The notes under the pieces were generated by a model. The model worked only from the letters and a program-made list of their open reading frames with translations, was not told where the DNA came from and searched no databases. From JANMDS01 sp031430575 (GTDB lineage: Bacteria; Pseudomonadota; Gammaproteobacteria; Burkholderiales; Casimicrobiaceae): a stretch of DNA of 57,020 bases. Both the position numbers and the translations under genes were made by a program. Positions 42,799 through 51,407 of the stretch are shown piece by piece (positions within the stretch are counted from its first letter, which is position 1; each line of letters starts with the position of its first letter). The stretch lies in NCBI GenBank assembly GCA_031430575.1, contig JANPBT010000055.1, forward strand, positions 1 to 57,020, read 5' to 3'.

Positions 42799-45700
42799 AT
42801 GTCTCACAATGCCTTTAACACCGCCAAAGAATTCCCGCTCGGCGCTGGGAAAACCGGTAAGCTCTACTCGCTACCCGAGCTCGCAAAAACTTTTCCCACC
42901 GTTAGTAAATTACCCGTGTCGATTCGCATCGTTTTGGAATCGGTATTGCGTAATGTAGACGGAAAAAAAGTAACCGAAGCGCACGTCAAAGAGCTGGCAA
43001 ATTGGGGCGCGACGGATAAGCGCACCAATGAGATTCCCTTTATCGTTTCGCGCGTCGTTTTGCAAGATTTCACCGGCATTCCCCTGCTTGCTGATTTGGC
43101 GGCAATGCGCAACGTCGCCGTGGCGCAGGGCAAAAACCCGAAGACGATTGAGCCGCTCGTGCCTGTCGATCTGGTGGTGGATCATTCGGTAATGATCGAT
43201 CATTTCGGGTCTAAAGACGCGCTTGATCTCAACATGAAATTGGAATTTCAGCGCAACGAAGAGCGCTATCAATTTATGAAATGGGGCATGCAGGCTTTCG
43301 ATACCTTCAAAGTCGTCCCGCCTGGTGTCGGCATCGTTCACCAAGTCAATCTCGAGTATTTAGCGCCGGGCGTTCACACCAAAAATGGCGTGACCTTTCC
43401 CGATACGGTCGTCGGCACCGACTCGCACACCACGATGATTAACGGTATTGGCGTGGTCGGCTGGGGCGTCGGCGGCATCGAGGCAGAAGCGGGCATGCTC
43501 GGCCAGCCGGTTTACTTCCTAACGCCAGATGTAGTGGGCGTTAACCTCAAAGGGAAATTGCGCGAAGGCGTTACCGCGACCGATTTAGTATTGACCGTAA
43601 CCGAAATGCTGCGCAAAGCAAAAGTGGTCGGTAAATTCGTTGAGTTTTTTGGCGACGGCACCGAGACGCTCACCTTGCCAGATCGCGCGACCATTGCCAA
43701 TATGGCGCCAGAATACGGCGCGACAATGGGCTTCTTCCCGATTGACGACGCCACCATTGATTATTTGAAATCCACTGGCCGCAGCGAAGAGACGATTTCT
43801 GCATTTCAAAACTACTTCAAAGCGCAGGGCTTGTATGGCGTGCCAAAAGCGGGCGAGATCCATTACTCGCAAACCGTCGAGCTCGAGCTTTCCACGATCA
43901 CCGCTTCGCTCGCAGGCCCCAAGCGCCCGCAAGATCGTATTGAGTTGCCATTTTTGGGAGCGAAATTTACCTCGCTTTACAGCCAGCCCGTCGCCGATGG
44001 TGGCTTTGGACTTCCCGCAGAAAATTTACGCAAACGCTTCCCAATGGCAAGCGGCGCTGAAATCGGTAATGGCGATATATTGATTGCCGCGATTACCTCT
44101 TGCACCAACACTTCCAACCCCGGCGTCTTGCTCGCGGCGGGCTTGCTGGCGAAGAAAGCGGTTGAAAAAGGCTTGACCGTCAAGAAGCATATTAAGACAT
44201 CGCTCGCGCCGGGATCGCGCGTTGTTACTGAATATTTAACCAACGCCGGCTTGCTGCCTTACTTGGAGCAATTGGGCTTCGCGGTCGCGGCCTATGGCTG
44301 CACAACCTGCATTGGCAACGCTGGCGATCTCACCGCTGAAGCAAATGATGCGATCAACGCAAATGATTTGATCTGCGCGGCAGTGCTCTCTGGCAATCGC
44401 AATTTTGAAGCGCGAATTCACCCTAATTTGAAAGCGAACTTTCTCGCTTCTCCACCGCTGGTTGTTGCTTACGCAATCGCGGGAACGGTTATTCGCAATA
44501 TCGAAACCGAGCCTATTGGTCTTGATAAATCTGGCCAGCCCGTATTTTTGCGCGATCTTTGGCCGACCAGCCAAGAAATCGCCGCAGTGATGGGCTTTGC
44601 TAAAGATCCAGCCACCTTCCGTAAGCTCTACGCCAATTTGGGCGCAGATAATCCCCTCTGGCAAAACATCAAAGGCGCGACTGGCGACGTTTACGATTGG
44701 CCAAAAAGCACCTACATCGCTGAGCCACCATTCTTCGATCACTTCTCGATGACGCCTTCGGCCTCGGCGACTGCGATCATGGGCGCAAAGGCGCTCGGCG
44801 TATTTGGCGACTCGATCACCACCGATCATATTTCACCTGCTGGCTCATTCAAAGACGCAACACCGGCTGGGAAATTTCTGCTGGCGCAAGGCGTGCAAAA
44901 AGCAGACTTCAATAGCTACGGCTCGCGTCGTGGTAATCATGAAGTGATGATGCGCGGCACTTTTGCTAACGTGCGCGTTAAAAATTTGATGTTGCCCTTA
45001 AAAGCAGACGGCGCGCGCGAAGAAGGCGGCTTCACATTGATGCAGCCGTCTGGCGAAAAAATGCCGATTTACGATGCCGCGATGAAATACATCGCCGCAA
45101 AAACGCCAACCGTGGTCTTTGGCGGCGAAGAATATGGCAGCGGCTCCTCGCGCGATTGGGCTGCAAAGGGCACGCAATTGCTCGGCGTAAAAGCGGTCAT
45201 CGTGCGCAGCTTTGAGCGCATTCACCGCTCTAACTTGGTGGGCATGGGCGTGTTGCCATTGCAATTTAAAGGCAACGATAGCGTTGAAAGCCTTGGCATC
45301 AAAGGCGACGAAACTTTTGACATCGCAGGCTTGGAAGGCATGAAGCCGCAGCAAGATTTAACGCTAACGATTCACCGCGCCGATGGCACGAAAAAAGATG
45401 TCGTCGTCACCTCGCGCATCGATACGCCAATCGAAATCGACTACTTCAAGCATGGCGGCATCCTGCCGTATGTGCTGCGTGAGCAATTAAGCAGCGCCGC
45501 GCCTGCGGTTGCTGTTGCGCCCGCTGCTGCGCCAGCGGCCATCGCCGCTGTGGCAGCGGCTGCGGCGACCGTGGCAGCGATTGCAAAACCAGCGGCAACG
45601 CCTGCCGCCGCCTTCGTTAAAAAAGACCCTTCACCCACCGTCGATCTCGCAGCGCATGGCGAGCGGGCGGTCGCGGCGGCCGGCGTTGCCACTGCAGCGA

Positions 45701-46608
45701 TTGGTAGCCGCGCCGTTGGGTCTACTTCAGCGGGCACGCCCGATCTCAAGCGCGGCGGCGTTCCGTGGTGGGTCTGGCTCATTGGCCTTGCATTGATTGG
45801 CTGGCTGCTGAAAAGCTGCATGACTGAGAAAGCGGTTGTCGTTGAAAAGAAGCCAGAAACCGCAATCGTGACCCCGGTCGCAGAGCCTGCAAAGCCATCG
45901 ATTAGCTTCGGTAAATGGCTCGCAAGCTTGGTGGGGCCCAAAGTTGCGCTCACTGGCAACACTAAAGACCAAGCCGCAAAAGATGCACTGCTCGGCGCGG
46001 CAAAAGGCGCTTTCGGCGAAGGCAACGTGATCGACAAATTAAACGTCGATGCCAGCGCAGGCATCTGGAATTGGGAAGGCAAATGGCCAGACCTTTTCGC
46101 TTGGATGCGCGGCCCGCTCTTTCAAGCGCGCGGCGGCAATCTCGATTTCAGCGGCGATACCTTGCGCATCACCGGCAAAGTCGATACCGACGCAATCAAA
46201 GCCGATATTGAAGCTAAGCTGCGCGCCATCGTTGGCGATAAAGTCAAAATCGATAATGCGCTCGTCGTTGAAGCTGCAAAGCGCGTCGCCATCGAGGCCA
46301 ACTTTGATACCGGCAGCGCCAAGATCAAGCCGCAATATTTCGCCAAGCTCAATACTTTTGCCGCGCAAGTGGCAAAAGAGGGCTTGAAAGGCGAAATCGG
46401 CGGCCACACCGATAGCGTCGGCCAAGCCGCTTCTAACCAAGCCTTGAGCGATGCCCGCGCTAACGCAGTGCGCGATTATCTGGTCAGCAAAGGCGTTAGC
46501 AAAGAAGCGCTTGCAGCAGCCGGCTACGGCGATACCAAGCCCATCGCCGACAACGTGACCCCCGACGGCAAAGCTAAAAATCGCCGGATTGAATTTACGC
46601 AGAATTAA
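42799..46608 (+). CDS. acnA: Aconitase A fused to a transmembrane segment and periplasmic OmpA domain
   Basis: 1269 residues. Residues 1 to about 895 are a full AcnA-type aconitase: cluster ligands in AITSCTNTSNPG and YGCTTCIGNAGD, swivel YGSGSSRDWAAKG, and the normal end FKHGGILPYVLRE. Instead of stopping, the frame continues through about 90 Ala/Pro-rich residues, a transmembrane helix at about 988-1004 (VPWWVWLIGLALIGWLL), a BON-like segment, and an OmpA peptidoglycan-binding domain from about 1165 (ANFDTGSAKIKP, GHTDSVGQAASNQALSDARANAVRDYL, NRRIEF). No ATG lies in the linker. The aconitase would face the cytosol and the OmpA part the cell wall. A loss of a stop codon by sequencing error is the alternative. 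Confidence 0.9.
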   Translation: MSHNAFNTAKEFPLGAGKTGKLYSLPELAKTFPTVSKLPVSIRIVLESVLRNVDGKKVTEAHVKELANWGATDKRTNEIPFIVSRVVLQDFTGIPLLADLAAMRNVAVAQGKNPKTIEPLVPVDLVVDHSVMIDHFGSKDALDLNMKLEFQRNEERYQFMKWGMQAFDTFKVVPPGVGIVHQVNLEYLAPGVHTKNGVTFPDTVVGTDSHTTMINGIGVVGWGVGGIEAEAGMLGQPVYFLTPDVVGVNLKGKLREGVTATDLVLTVTEMLRKAKVVGKFVEFFGDGTETLTLPDRATIANMAPEYGATMGFFPIDDATIDYLKSTGRSEETISAFQNYFKAQGLYGVPKAGEIHYSQTVELELSTITASLAGPKRPQDRIELPFLGAKFTSLYSQPVADGGFGLPAENLRKRFPMASGAEIGNGDILIAAITSCTNTSNPGVLLAAGLLAKKAVEKGLTVKKHIKTSLAPGSRVVTEYLTNAGLLPYLEQLGFAVAAYGCTTCIGNAGDLTAEANDAINANDLICAAVLSGNRNFEARIHPNLKANFLASPPLVVAYAIAGTVIRNIETEPIGLDKSGQPVFLRDLWPTSQEIAAVMGFAKDPATFRKLYANLGADNPLWQNIKGATGDVYDWPKSTYIAEPPFFDHFSMTPSASATAIMGAKALGVFGDSITTDHISPAGSFKDATPAGKFLLAQGVQKADFNSYGSRRGNHEVMMRGTFANVRVKNLMLPLKADGAREEGGFTLMQPSGEKMPIYDAAMKYIAAKTPTVVFGGEEYGSGSSRDWAAKGTQLLGVKAVIVRSFERIHRSNLVGMGVLPLQFKGNDSVESLGIKGDETFDIAGLEGMKPQQDLTLTIHRADGTKKDVVVTSRIDTPIEIDYFKHGGILPYVLREQLSSAAPAVAVAPAAAPAAIAAVAAAAATVAAIAKPAATPAAAFVKKDPSPTVDLAAHGERAVAAAGVATAAIGSRAVGSTSAGTPDLKRGGVPWWVWLIGLALIGWLLKSCMTEKAVVVEKKPETAIVTPVAEPAKPSISFGKWLASLVGPKVALTGNTKDQAAKDALLGAAKGAFGEGNVIDKLNVDASAGIWNWEGKWPDLFAWMRGPLFQARGGNLDFSGDTLRITGKVDTDAIKADIEAKLRAIVGDKVKIDNALVVEAAKRVAIEANFDTGSAKIKPQYFAKLNTFAAQVAKEGLKGEIGGHTDSVGQAASNQALSDARANAVRDYLVSKGVSKEALAAAGYGDTKPIADNVTPDGKAKNRRIEFTQN

Positions 46609-46632
46609 ATCCCGTTCAACGTAACAAGCCGT

Positions 46633-46675
46633 AAAAACTGCGCCGCAGGTAGTGATACCTGCGGCGCAGTTTTTT
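46633..46675 (+). terminator. Intrinsic terminator made of an inverted pair of dispersed motifs
   Basis: Arms 46633-46651 and 46656-46674 are perfectly complementary over 19 bp with loop GTGA, and the right arm ends in TTTTTT. It lies 25 bases after the aconitase-OmpA stop. It is the clearest case of the motif pair serving as a Rho-independent terminator. Confidence 0.9.
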
Positions 46676-46717
46676 GTGAGGGGGTTGCAATCTGCGCTCA
46701 ATCGACATGCGTTGCCG

Positions 46718-46814
46718 AAAAAAAGATGACGGCTCAGCGGTTACCCGATGAGCCGTCAGAGCTTTAAAGTAAAAACTTTTTTGTAACGCCGGATCCCATT
46801 CCATTTCGCTACAA
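46718..46814 (-). ncRNA. tracrRNA
   Basis: Reading the minus strand from 46814, the anti-repeat (46781-46814) matches the CRISPR repeat at 29 of 34 positions, with mismatches clustered where type II duplexes have a bulge. After it come a short A/T-rich hairpin region, a strong stem GACGGCTCA/TGAGCCGTC (46728-46757) and a run of seven T (46718-46724), i.e. a Rho-independent end. Length is about 97 nt. It is divergent from cas9 and pairs with crRNA read from the minus strand of the array. Confidence 0.9.
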
Positions 46815-46819
46815 ATTGG

Positions 46820-46847
46820 AATATACAGTCGTTTGGGCGAAAAACAA
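46820..46847 (-). promoter_or_regulatory. Candidate tracrRNA promoter
   Basis: On the minus strand TTGTTT (46842-46847) and TATATT (46820-46825) are spaced by 16 bases; initiation about 7 bases downstream would fall at the first base of the anti-repeat. Confidence 0.6.
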
Positions 46848-46855
46848 AACACATC

Positions 46856-49800
46856 ATGCGAATAATCGGTTTGGATTTGGGGATTGCTTCCGTAGGCTCG
46901 GCAGTCGTTGATTTAGATGAAGTTGCTGGCATCGGGCAGATCGTTTTCGCCGGCGCGCGGGTATTCCCCGCAGCCGAAGATGCGAAGACCGGTGATTCGC
47001 TTGCTTTGCCAAGACGCATGGCTCGCGGCATGCGCAGGCGCATTGATCGCCGCCGCTTCCGGCTTGATCGGCTCTGGGAATTGCTGACCGAGGCGGGGCT
47101 TTTCGATGCACAGGGAGGGCCGCAAGGCTTTCAGGCGCTGCTGCAAGTAAGAAGGGATGATTTCTGCGCCGCAGGTATCTCGCCTGAAGACGCCGCTGAA
47201 AAAACCGATCCTTACCGCTTGCGGGTTGCTGGGCTTGATCGCAAGCTTGCAGATTGGGAGTGGGTGCGCGCACTGATGCATATCGCCGCGCGGCGCGGCT
47301 TTCGCTCAAACTCCAAAGCCGCAGAAAGTGATGCGAAATCAGATACCGGCAAGATGAATACCGAGATTCGCAAAACCGAGAAATTGTTCGCCACTTTCGA
47401 ATCCAGAACAGTCGGCGAATACGTGCTTAAAAGCACTCAGTTTGCCGAGCATAAGCGCAACAAAGCCGGTAGCTACGCACTCACCCTCAAGCGCGATTGG
47501 CTGCGTGAAGAAATTGCAAAGCTTTTCCTAGCGCAGCGCCAATTTGGCAATTCGCACGCGAGCGAAGATCTAGAAGCAAGATTCCTTCACCGCTTTTATG
47601 AGCAAAAACACTATGACCAAGGCAACATTGATGAAATGATCGGCGAGTGCCAATTTGAGCCACGGGAGCAGCGGGCGGCGAAAGCGACATGGACGTTTCA
47701 GCTCACAATGCTTTTGCAAAAAATTAACCATTTACGTTGGTCTGGTTCCGGTGAAGCGCTGGTTTCCCTCGATGAAGCGCAGCGCAAAGCCGTGCTCGAA
47801 TTGGCCATCAAGCGCCCAAAAGTGACTTACGCCCAAATCCGAAATGTCATTGAAATGCCAGATCGAGGGCGATTTAACGGCATCAGTTATCGCGAAAAAC
47901 GCGGGAAAGATGGTGCGGTAAAAGAGGCTGATCCGGTCAAGGCAAGCGAAGACGCGACGTTCGTTGAAATGAAAGCCTTTCACTCGCTGCGCAAGCAAAT
48001 CATTGATACCTGCGGTGAAATTTCGTGGGAATCATTGCGCGCGCATCCTGAAAAGTTGGACGTACTTGGCAGCGCGCTGTCAAAATTCAAGGCCGATGAT
48101 CGGCGCACCGAAATGATGGAGGCGGCTGGGATCGAGCCCGCAGTTATCAAGGCGGCTCTAGCCCTTTCTTTCGATGGCTTTGGCTATTTAAGCTTGCTTG
48201 CCTTGCGAAAGCTGCTGCCGCATTTGGAGGCCGGTATGCGCTACGACGAAGCGGCGACTGGTGTCTACAAAGATCATCGCGGCGTTTCCACTGTCGTTAA
48301 AACCAAGCTCCTTCCCCGCATCCCGACCGAGGAGGTGCGCAACCCCGTAGTGCTGCGAGCGTTGACGCAAACGCGCAAGGTACTCAATGCGCTCATCCGT
48401 GAATTTGGTTCGCCAAATCGCATTCACATCGAGCTAGGGCGCGAAGTGGGCAAGAGCCGCGAAGAGCGCAATGAAGTCAAAGACGGTCAGGAAGTCTATC
48501 GCTTAGAAAAGGAAAAGGCAGCAAATCAATTTCGGGAAACATTTCCTGGATATGGTGAACCAAAAGGCGAAGACATCCTGCGCTTCCGGCTCTGGCGCGA
48601 GCAAGATAAGAGGTGCATTTACTCGGACGAATACATCAATCCCGAAAACCTGCTCGCCCAGCGCTACGTTGAAATCGATCATATCCTCCCGCTATCGCGC
48701 TCGCAGGATGACGGCATGCACAACAAAGTGCTTTGCCTAACGGCCCAGAATCAGCGCAAGCGCAATTTCACGCCCTATGAATGGATGGGCGGCGCGGACG
48801 ACTCGGATCAATGGCGGAAATTTAAATCGCGGGTCGATTCATTGCGCGGACTTCGTAAACCAAAGCGCGACCGGCTACTGCGGGCAGATTTCACCGATGC
48901 CACCGCCGAAGGTTTTAAAGAGCGCAATTTGGTTGATACCCGCTACATCACCAAATTTTTTAAAAACTTCGTTGAAACCCATTTGGAGATTGCAGTCATC
49001 GAAGGCGATCGCCAGCCTTACGTGCAAACCGGCTCCGGAAAGCTCACCAGCTTTTTGCGGGCACAATGGGGATTGCTCAAAGTGCGCGATGCAAGTGATC
49101 GGCATCATGCGCTCGATGCAATCGTAATCGCTTGCGCCACCAAATCGATGGAACATCGGCTGACCCGCTACCACCAAGCCATGGAAATTTACACCGATAA
49201 GCCGCACGAAGCCGCCGAATTGCTCGATGTAAATACCGGCGAAATCACCAGCAGTCACTACCGAGATTTGCGCAAACAATTTCCAAAACCGTGGCCAGGT
49301 TTCCGCGATGATGCGATTGCCGCGCTGGAGACGGTTTTCGTTTCAAGGCCGCCGCGCCGCAAATGGAGCGGGCCGCTGCATAAAGAAACGATTTACGGCA
49401 TCGGCAAAGATGCGGGTACGATTTCCCAGCGCGTTCGCATTGAAAACGTAAAGAAATCAACGCTTGAAAAGGCGATTGATCCCGTGCGTAATAAGCTGCT
49501 TTACGATGCGATCCGTGCGCGCTTGGAATTGCACAACGACGACATCAAAAAGGCTTGGATCACCCCGCTGGAATACGACAATGGCGGCGCAGTGCGGCAG
49601 GTTCGTGCGATTACCATTGAAGACAAAATGGGCGATGGTGTGCAAGTACGCGGCGGTATTGCAGCCAACGGGGAGATCGTGCGAGTGGATGTGTATAAGG
49701 ATGCGAAAGGGAAAAACTATTTAGTGCCGATTTATATTTCTGATTTTGGGAAACCTATGCCGATGCGGGCGATTTATCAGGGTAAACCAATTTCGGAATG

Positions 49801-50080
49801 GCCAGTAATGGATCAAAGCTATTCCTTCGCGTTTTCGCTCTACAAAGACGACGTTATAGACATCGATGAGAAGGGACTTGTGTATTTTCAAAGCGTCCAC
49901 AGCAGAACAAGCAATTTAAATGTCACGAGTTCAGACAGGAGCATGAAGTGGGACGGCGTTGGGCCTAAAACTCTTAAGAAATTCAACAAAATGTCTGTCG
50001 ATATCCTCGGTCGAATCTCCTACGTAAAAAAGGAACGCCATCTTGCCTTGGCAAAACGTCCTCATCAGTCAGCCGACTAA
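46856..50080 (+). CDS. cas9: Type II-C CRISPR-associated endonuclease Cas9
   Basis: 1074 residues, II-C size. RuvC-I is MRIIGLDLGIASVGSAVVD (Asp8). The Arg-rich bridge helix is RRMARGMRRRIDRRRFRLDRL, and RuvC-II is IHIELGREVG (Glu526). The HNH domain contains YVEIDHILPLSRS (His609) with QNQRKRN, and RuvC-III is HHALDAIVIACAT (His750, Asp754). All catalytic residues are present, so it should cut both strands. Just after the bridge helix a dispersed-motif copy (47164) encodes FCAAGIS, residues 103-109. ATG 46856 lacks a clear ribosome site. No csn2 or cas4 is present, which fixes the subtype as II-C. Confidence 0.97.
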   Translation: MRIIGLDLGIASVGSAVVDLDEVAGIGQIVFAGARVFPAAEDAKTGDSLALPRRMARGMRRRIDRRRFRLDRLWELLTEAGLFDAQGGPQGFQALLQVRRDDFCAAGISPEDAAEKTDPYRLRVAGLDRKLADWEWVRALMHIAARRGFRSNSKAAESDAKSDTGKMNTEIRKTEKLFATFESRTVGEYVLKSTQFAEHKRNKAGSYALTLKRDWLREEIAKLFLAQRQFGNSHASEDLEARFLHRFYEQKHYDQGNIDEMIGECQFEPREQRAAKATWTFQLTMLLQKINHLRWSGSGEALVSLDEAQRKAVLELAIKRPKVTYAQIRNVIEMPDRGRFNGISYREKRGKDGAVKEADPVKASEDATFVEMKAFHSLRKQIIDTCGEISWESLRAHPEKLDVLGSALSKFKADDRRTEMMEAAGIEPAVIKAALALSFDGFGYLSLLALRKLLPHLEAGMRYDEAATGVYKDHRGVSTVVKTKLLPRIPTEEVRNPVVLRALTQTRKVLNALIREFGSPNRIHIELGREVGKSREERNEVKDGQEVYRLEKEKAANQFRETFPGYGEPKGEDILRFRLWREQDKRCIYSDEYINPENLLAQRYVEIDHILPLSRSQDDGMHNKVLCLTAQNQRKRNFTPYEWMGGADDSDQWRKFKSRVDSLRGLRKPKRDRLLRADFTDATAEGFKERNLVDTRYITKFFKNFVETHLEIAVIEGDRQPYVQTGSGKLTSFLRAQWGLLKVRDASDRHHALDAIVIACATKSMEHRLTRYHQAMEIYTDKPHEAAELLDVNTGEITSSHYRDLRKQFPKPWPGFRDDAIAALETVFVSRPPRRKWSGPLHKETIYGIGKDAGTISQRVRIENVKKSTLEKAIDPVRNKLLYDAIRARLELHNDDIKKAWITPLEYDNGGAVRQVRAITIEDKMGDGVQVRGGIAANGEIVRVDVYKDAKGKNYLVPIYISDFGKPMPMRAIYQGKPISEWPVMDQSYSFAFSLYKDDVIDIDEKGLVYFQSVHSRTSNLNVTSSDRSMKWDGVGPKTLKKFNKMSVDILGRISYVKKERHLALAKRPHQSAD

Positions 50081-50963
50081 GCTCTCGATTAAGCTTGGCA
50101 ATCTGAGCGTCTCGCAAGCGGGGCGGGAACTTACCCTGCCGCTTGATGATATTGCCACGCTCACGTTGGAGAGCCCGCAGATCTCGCTCACCATGCCCGT
50201 GCTCGCCGCTTGCGCCGCGCGCGGCATCGCGGTTATCGTTTGTGATGACAAGCATACGCCAAACGGATTGCTGCTGCCGGTCGGCCAACACAGCAAGGCT
50301 GCGGAAATCGCCGCCCGCCAGCATGAGTGGACGCTGCGCTTTCGCGCCTTGATCTGGGCGCAATTGACCGAAGCGAAAGTGCGCGCGCAAAGTGCCGTGC
50401 TCCATACCTGCGGCGCAAAATCGGCACGGCTCACTCGTATCATCGCAGAAATCACGGCGGAGAATGCCGCCGAGAAAGAAGCTCAAGCCGCCCGCCTTTA
50501 CTGGCCGCTGCTCTTCAGCGAGGGCTTTACCCGGCAGGGAATGAGTAGCGTGAGCTTCGCGCTTGATTATGGGTATACGGTCGTGCGCGCGGCGGTTGCC
50601 CGCGCGCTCATTGCATACGGATTTCACACCGCGTGGGGCGTCCATCACCGGCATCCGCAAAATGCCTTCAACCTCGCCGACGATTTCATTGAGCCCTTCC
50701 GCCCCTTCGTCGATTGGTGGGTGCGCGGCGATGGCACGCTCGATCAAAGTGATACTCCGCTCACGCTCGCGCAACGCGCTCGGCTGACGCAAGCCTTGCA
50801 AATTGAATGCGTGCTGGAAGGCAAGCTCTATAGCCTACAAACCGCAATCGACCGCGCCGCGCAATCGCTCGCCACTGCCAGCGCGAGCGGCAATGCGGCG
50901 CACATTAAGCTGCCCTATGCGCCGCAGGTATGGAAACTCAGCGAAAGCCTGCCCGACGGTTAA
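50043..50963 (+). CDS. cas1: CRISPR adaptation endonuclease Cas1
   Basis: 306 residues from TTG 50043, inside the end of cas9 (38-base overlap); AAAAAGGAACG precedes it. It has the Cas1 fold of type II: beta-rich N-terminal half (LSIKLGNLSVSQAGRELTLPLDDIATLTLE) and helical C-terminal half with the metal-site region ENAAEKEAQAARLYWPLLF, LDYGYTVVRAAVARALIAYG, GVHHRHPQNAFNLADDFIEPFRP. It integrates new spacers with Cas2. It holds two dispersed-motif copies (50405 encoding TCGAKS, 50918 encoding APQV). Confidence 0.95.
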   Translation: MPWQNVLISQPTKLSIKLGNLSVSQAGRELTLPLDDIATLTLESPQISLTMPVLAACAARGIAVIVCDDKHTPNGLLLPVGQHSKAAEIAARQHEWTLRFRALIWAQLTEAKVRAQSAVLHTCGAKSARLTRIIAEITAENAAEKEAQAARLYWPLLFSEGFTRQGMSSVSFALDYGYTVVRAAVARALIAYGFHTAWGVHHRHPQNAFNLADDFIEPFRPFVDWWVRGDGTLDQSDTPLTLAQRARLTQALQIECVLEGKLYSLQTAIDRAAQSLATASASGNAAHIKLPYAPQVWKLSESLPDG

Positions 50964-51002
50964 ATTCAAGCCCAACATCCGCGCCTGCAAGGAACGACCG
51001 CG

Positions 51003-51335
51003 ATGCCAAACGCCACGCCCCACTACATGCACCTTTTCATCTTTTTCGATTTGCCTACGACGACGAAAAGCGCGAAGCGCGAATACGTGCGCTTTCGGAA
51101 CTTTCTGCTCAATGAAGGTTTTGATATGATTCAGTTTTCGGTGTACGTGCGATTGCTGCCGGGGCCTAAAGCGGCCGCTCGGGAATTGCGTAACGTTGAA
51201 AACAACGTGCCACCCGATGGTAACGTGCGATCACTAGTCATCACCGATCAGCAATACGCGAGAATGGGGTTGCTCATTGGCCCGCGCACCGTGCGCGAAA
51301 CGCACGTAAAGGCGACGCAGCTCTTACTTTTATAG
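51003..51335 (+). CDS. cas2: CRISPR adaptation protein Cas2
   Basis: 110 residues, ribosome site CAAGGAACGACCGCG. It has the ferredoxin-like Cas2 pattern: MHLFIFFDLPTTTKSAKREYVRFRNFLLNEGF with the conserved Asp, then MIQFSVYVRLLPG and VRSLVITDQQYARM. It is the scaffold of the Cas1-Cas2 integrase, 39 bases after cas1. Confidence 0.94.
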   Translation: MPNATPHYMHLFIFFDLPTTTKSAKREYVRFRNFLLNEGFDMIQFSVYVRLLPGPKAAARELRNVENNVPPDGNVRSLVITDQQYARMGLLIGPRTVRETHVKATQLLLL

Positions 51336-51361
51336 GAATTTGATAGTGGCTATCCGCACAG

Positions 51362-51396
51362 AAAAAAAGTCCTCGCCCCTTTCGGGACAAGGACTT
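51362..51396 (-). terminator. Rho-independent terminator at the end of the crRNA transcript
   Basis: Read on the minus strand: stem AAGTCCT/AGGACTT with inner CCC/GGG pairs and then seven T. It lies between cas2 and the array and points against cas2, so it would end a minus-strand transcript of the array. This supports minus-strand crRNA. Confidence 0.8.
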
Positions 51397-51407
51397 ACGC
51401 GGGATCA

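Noticed and set aside
48006..48020. TACCTGCGGTGAAATTT in cas9 as another motif copy.
   Set aside because: Two core mismatches break the palindrome; it could be a decayed copy but could equally be chance.
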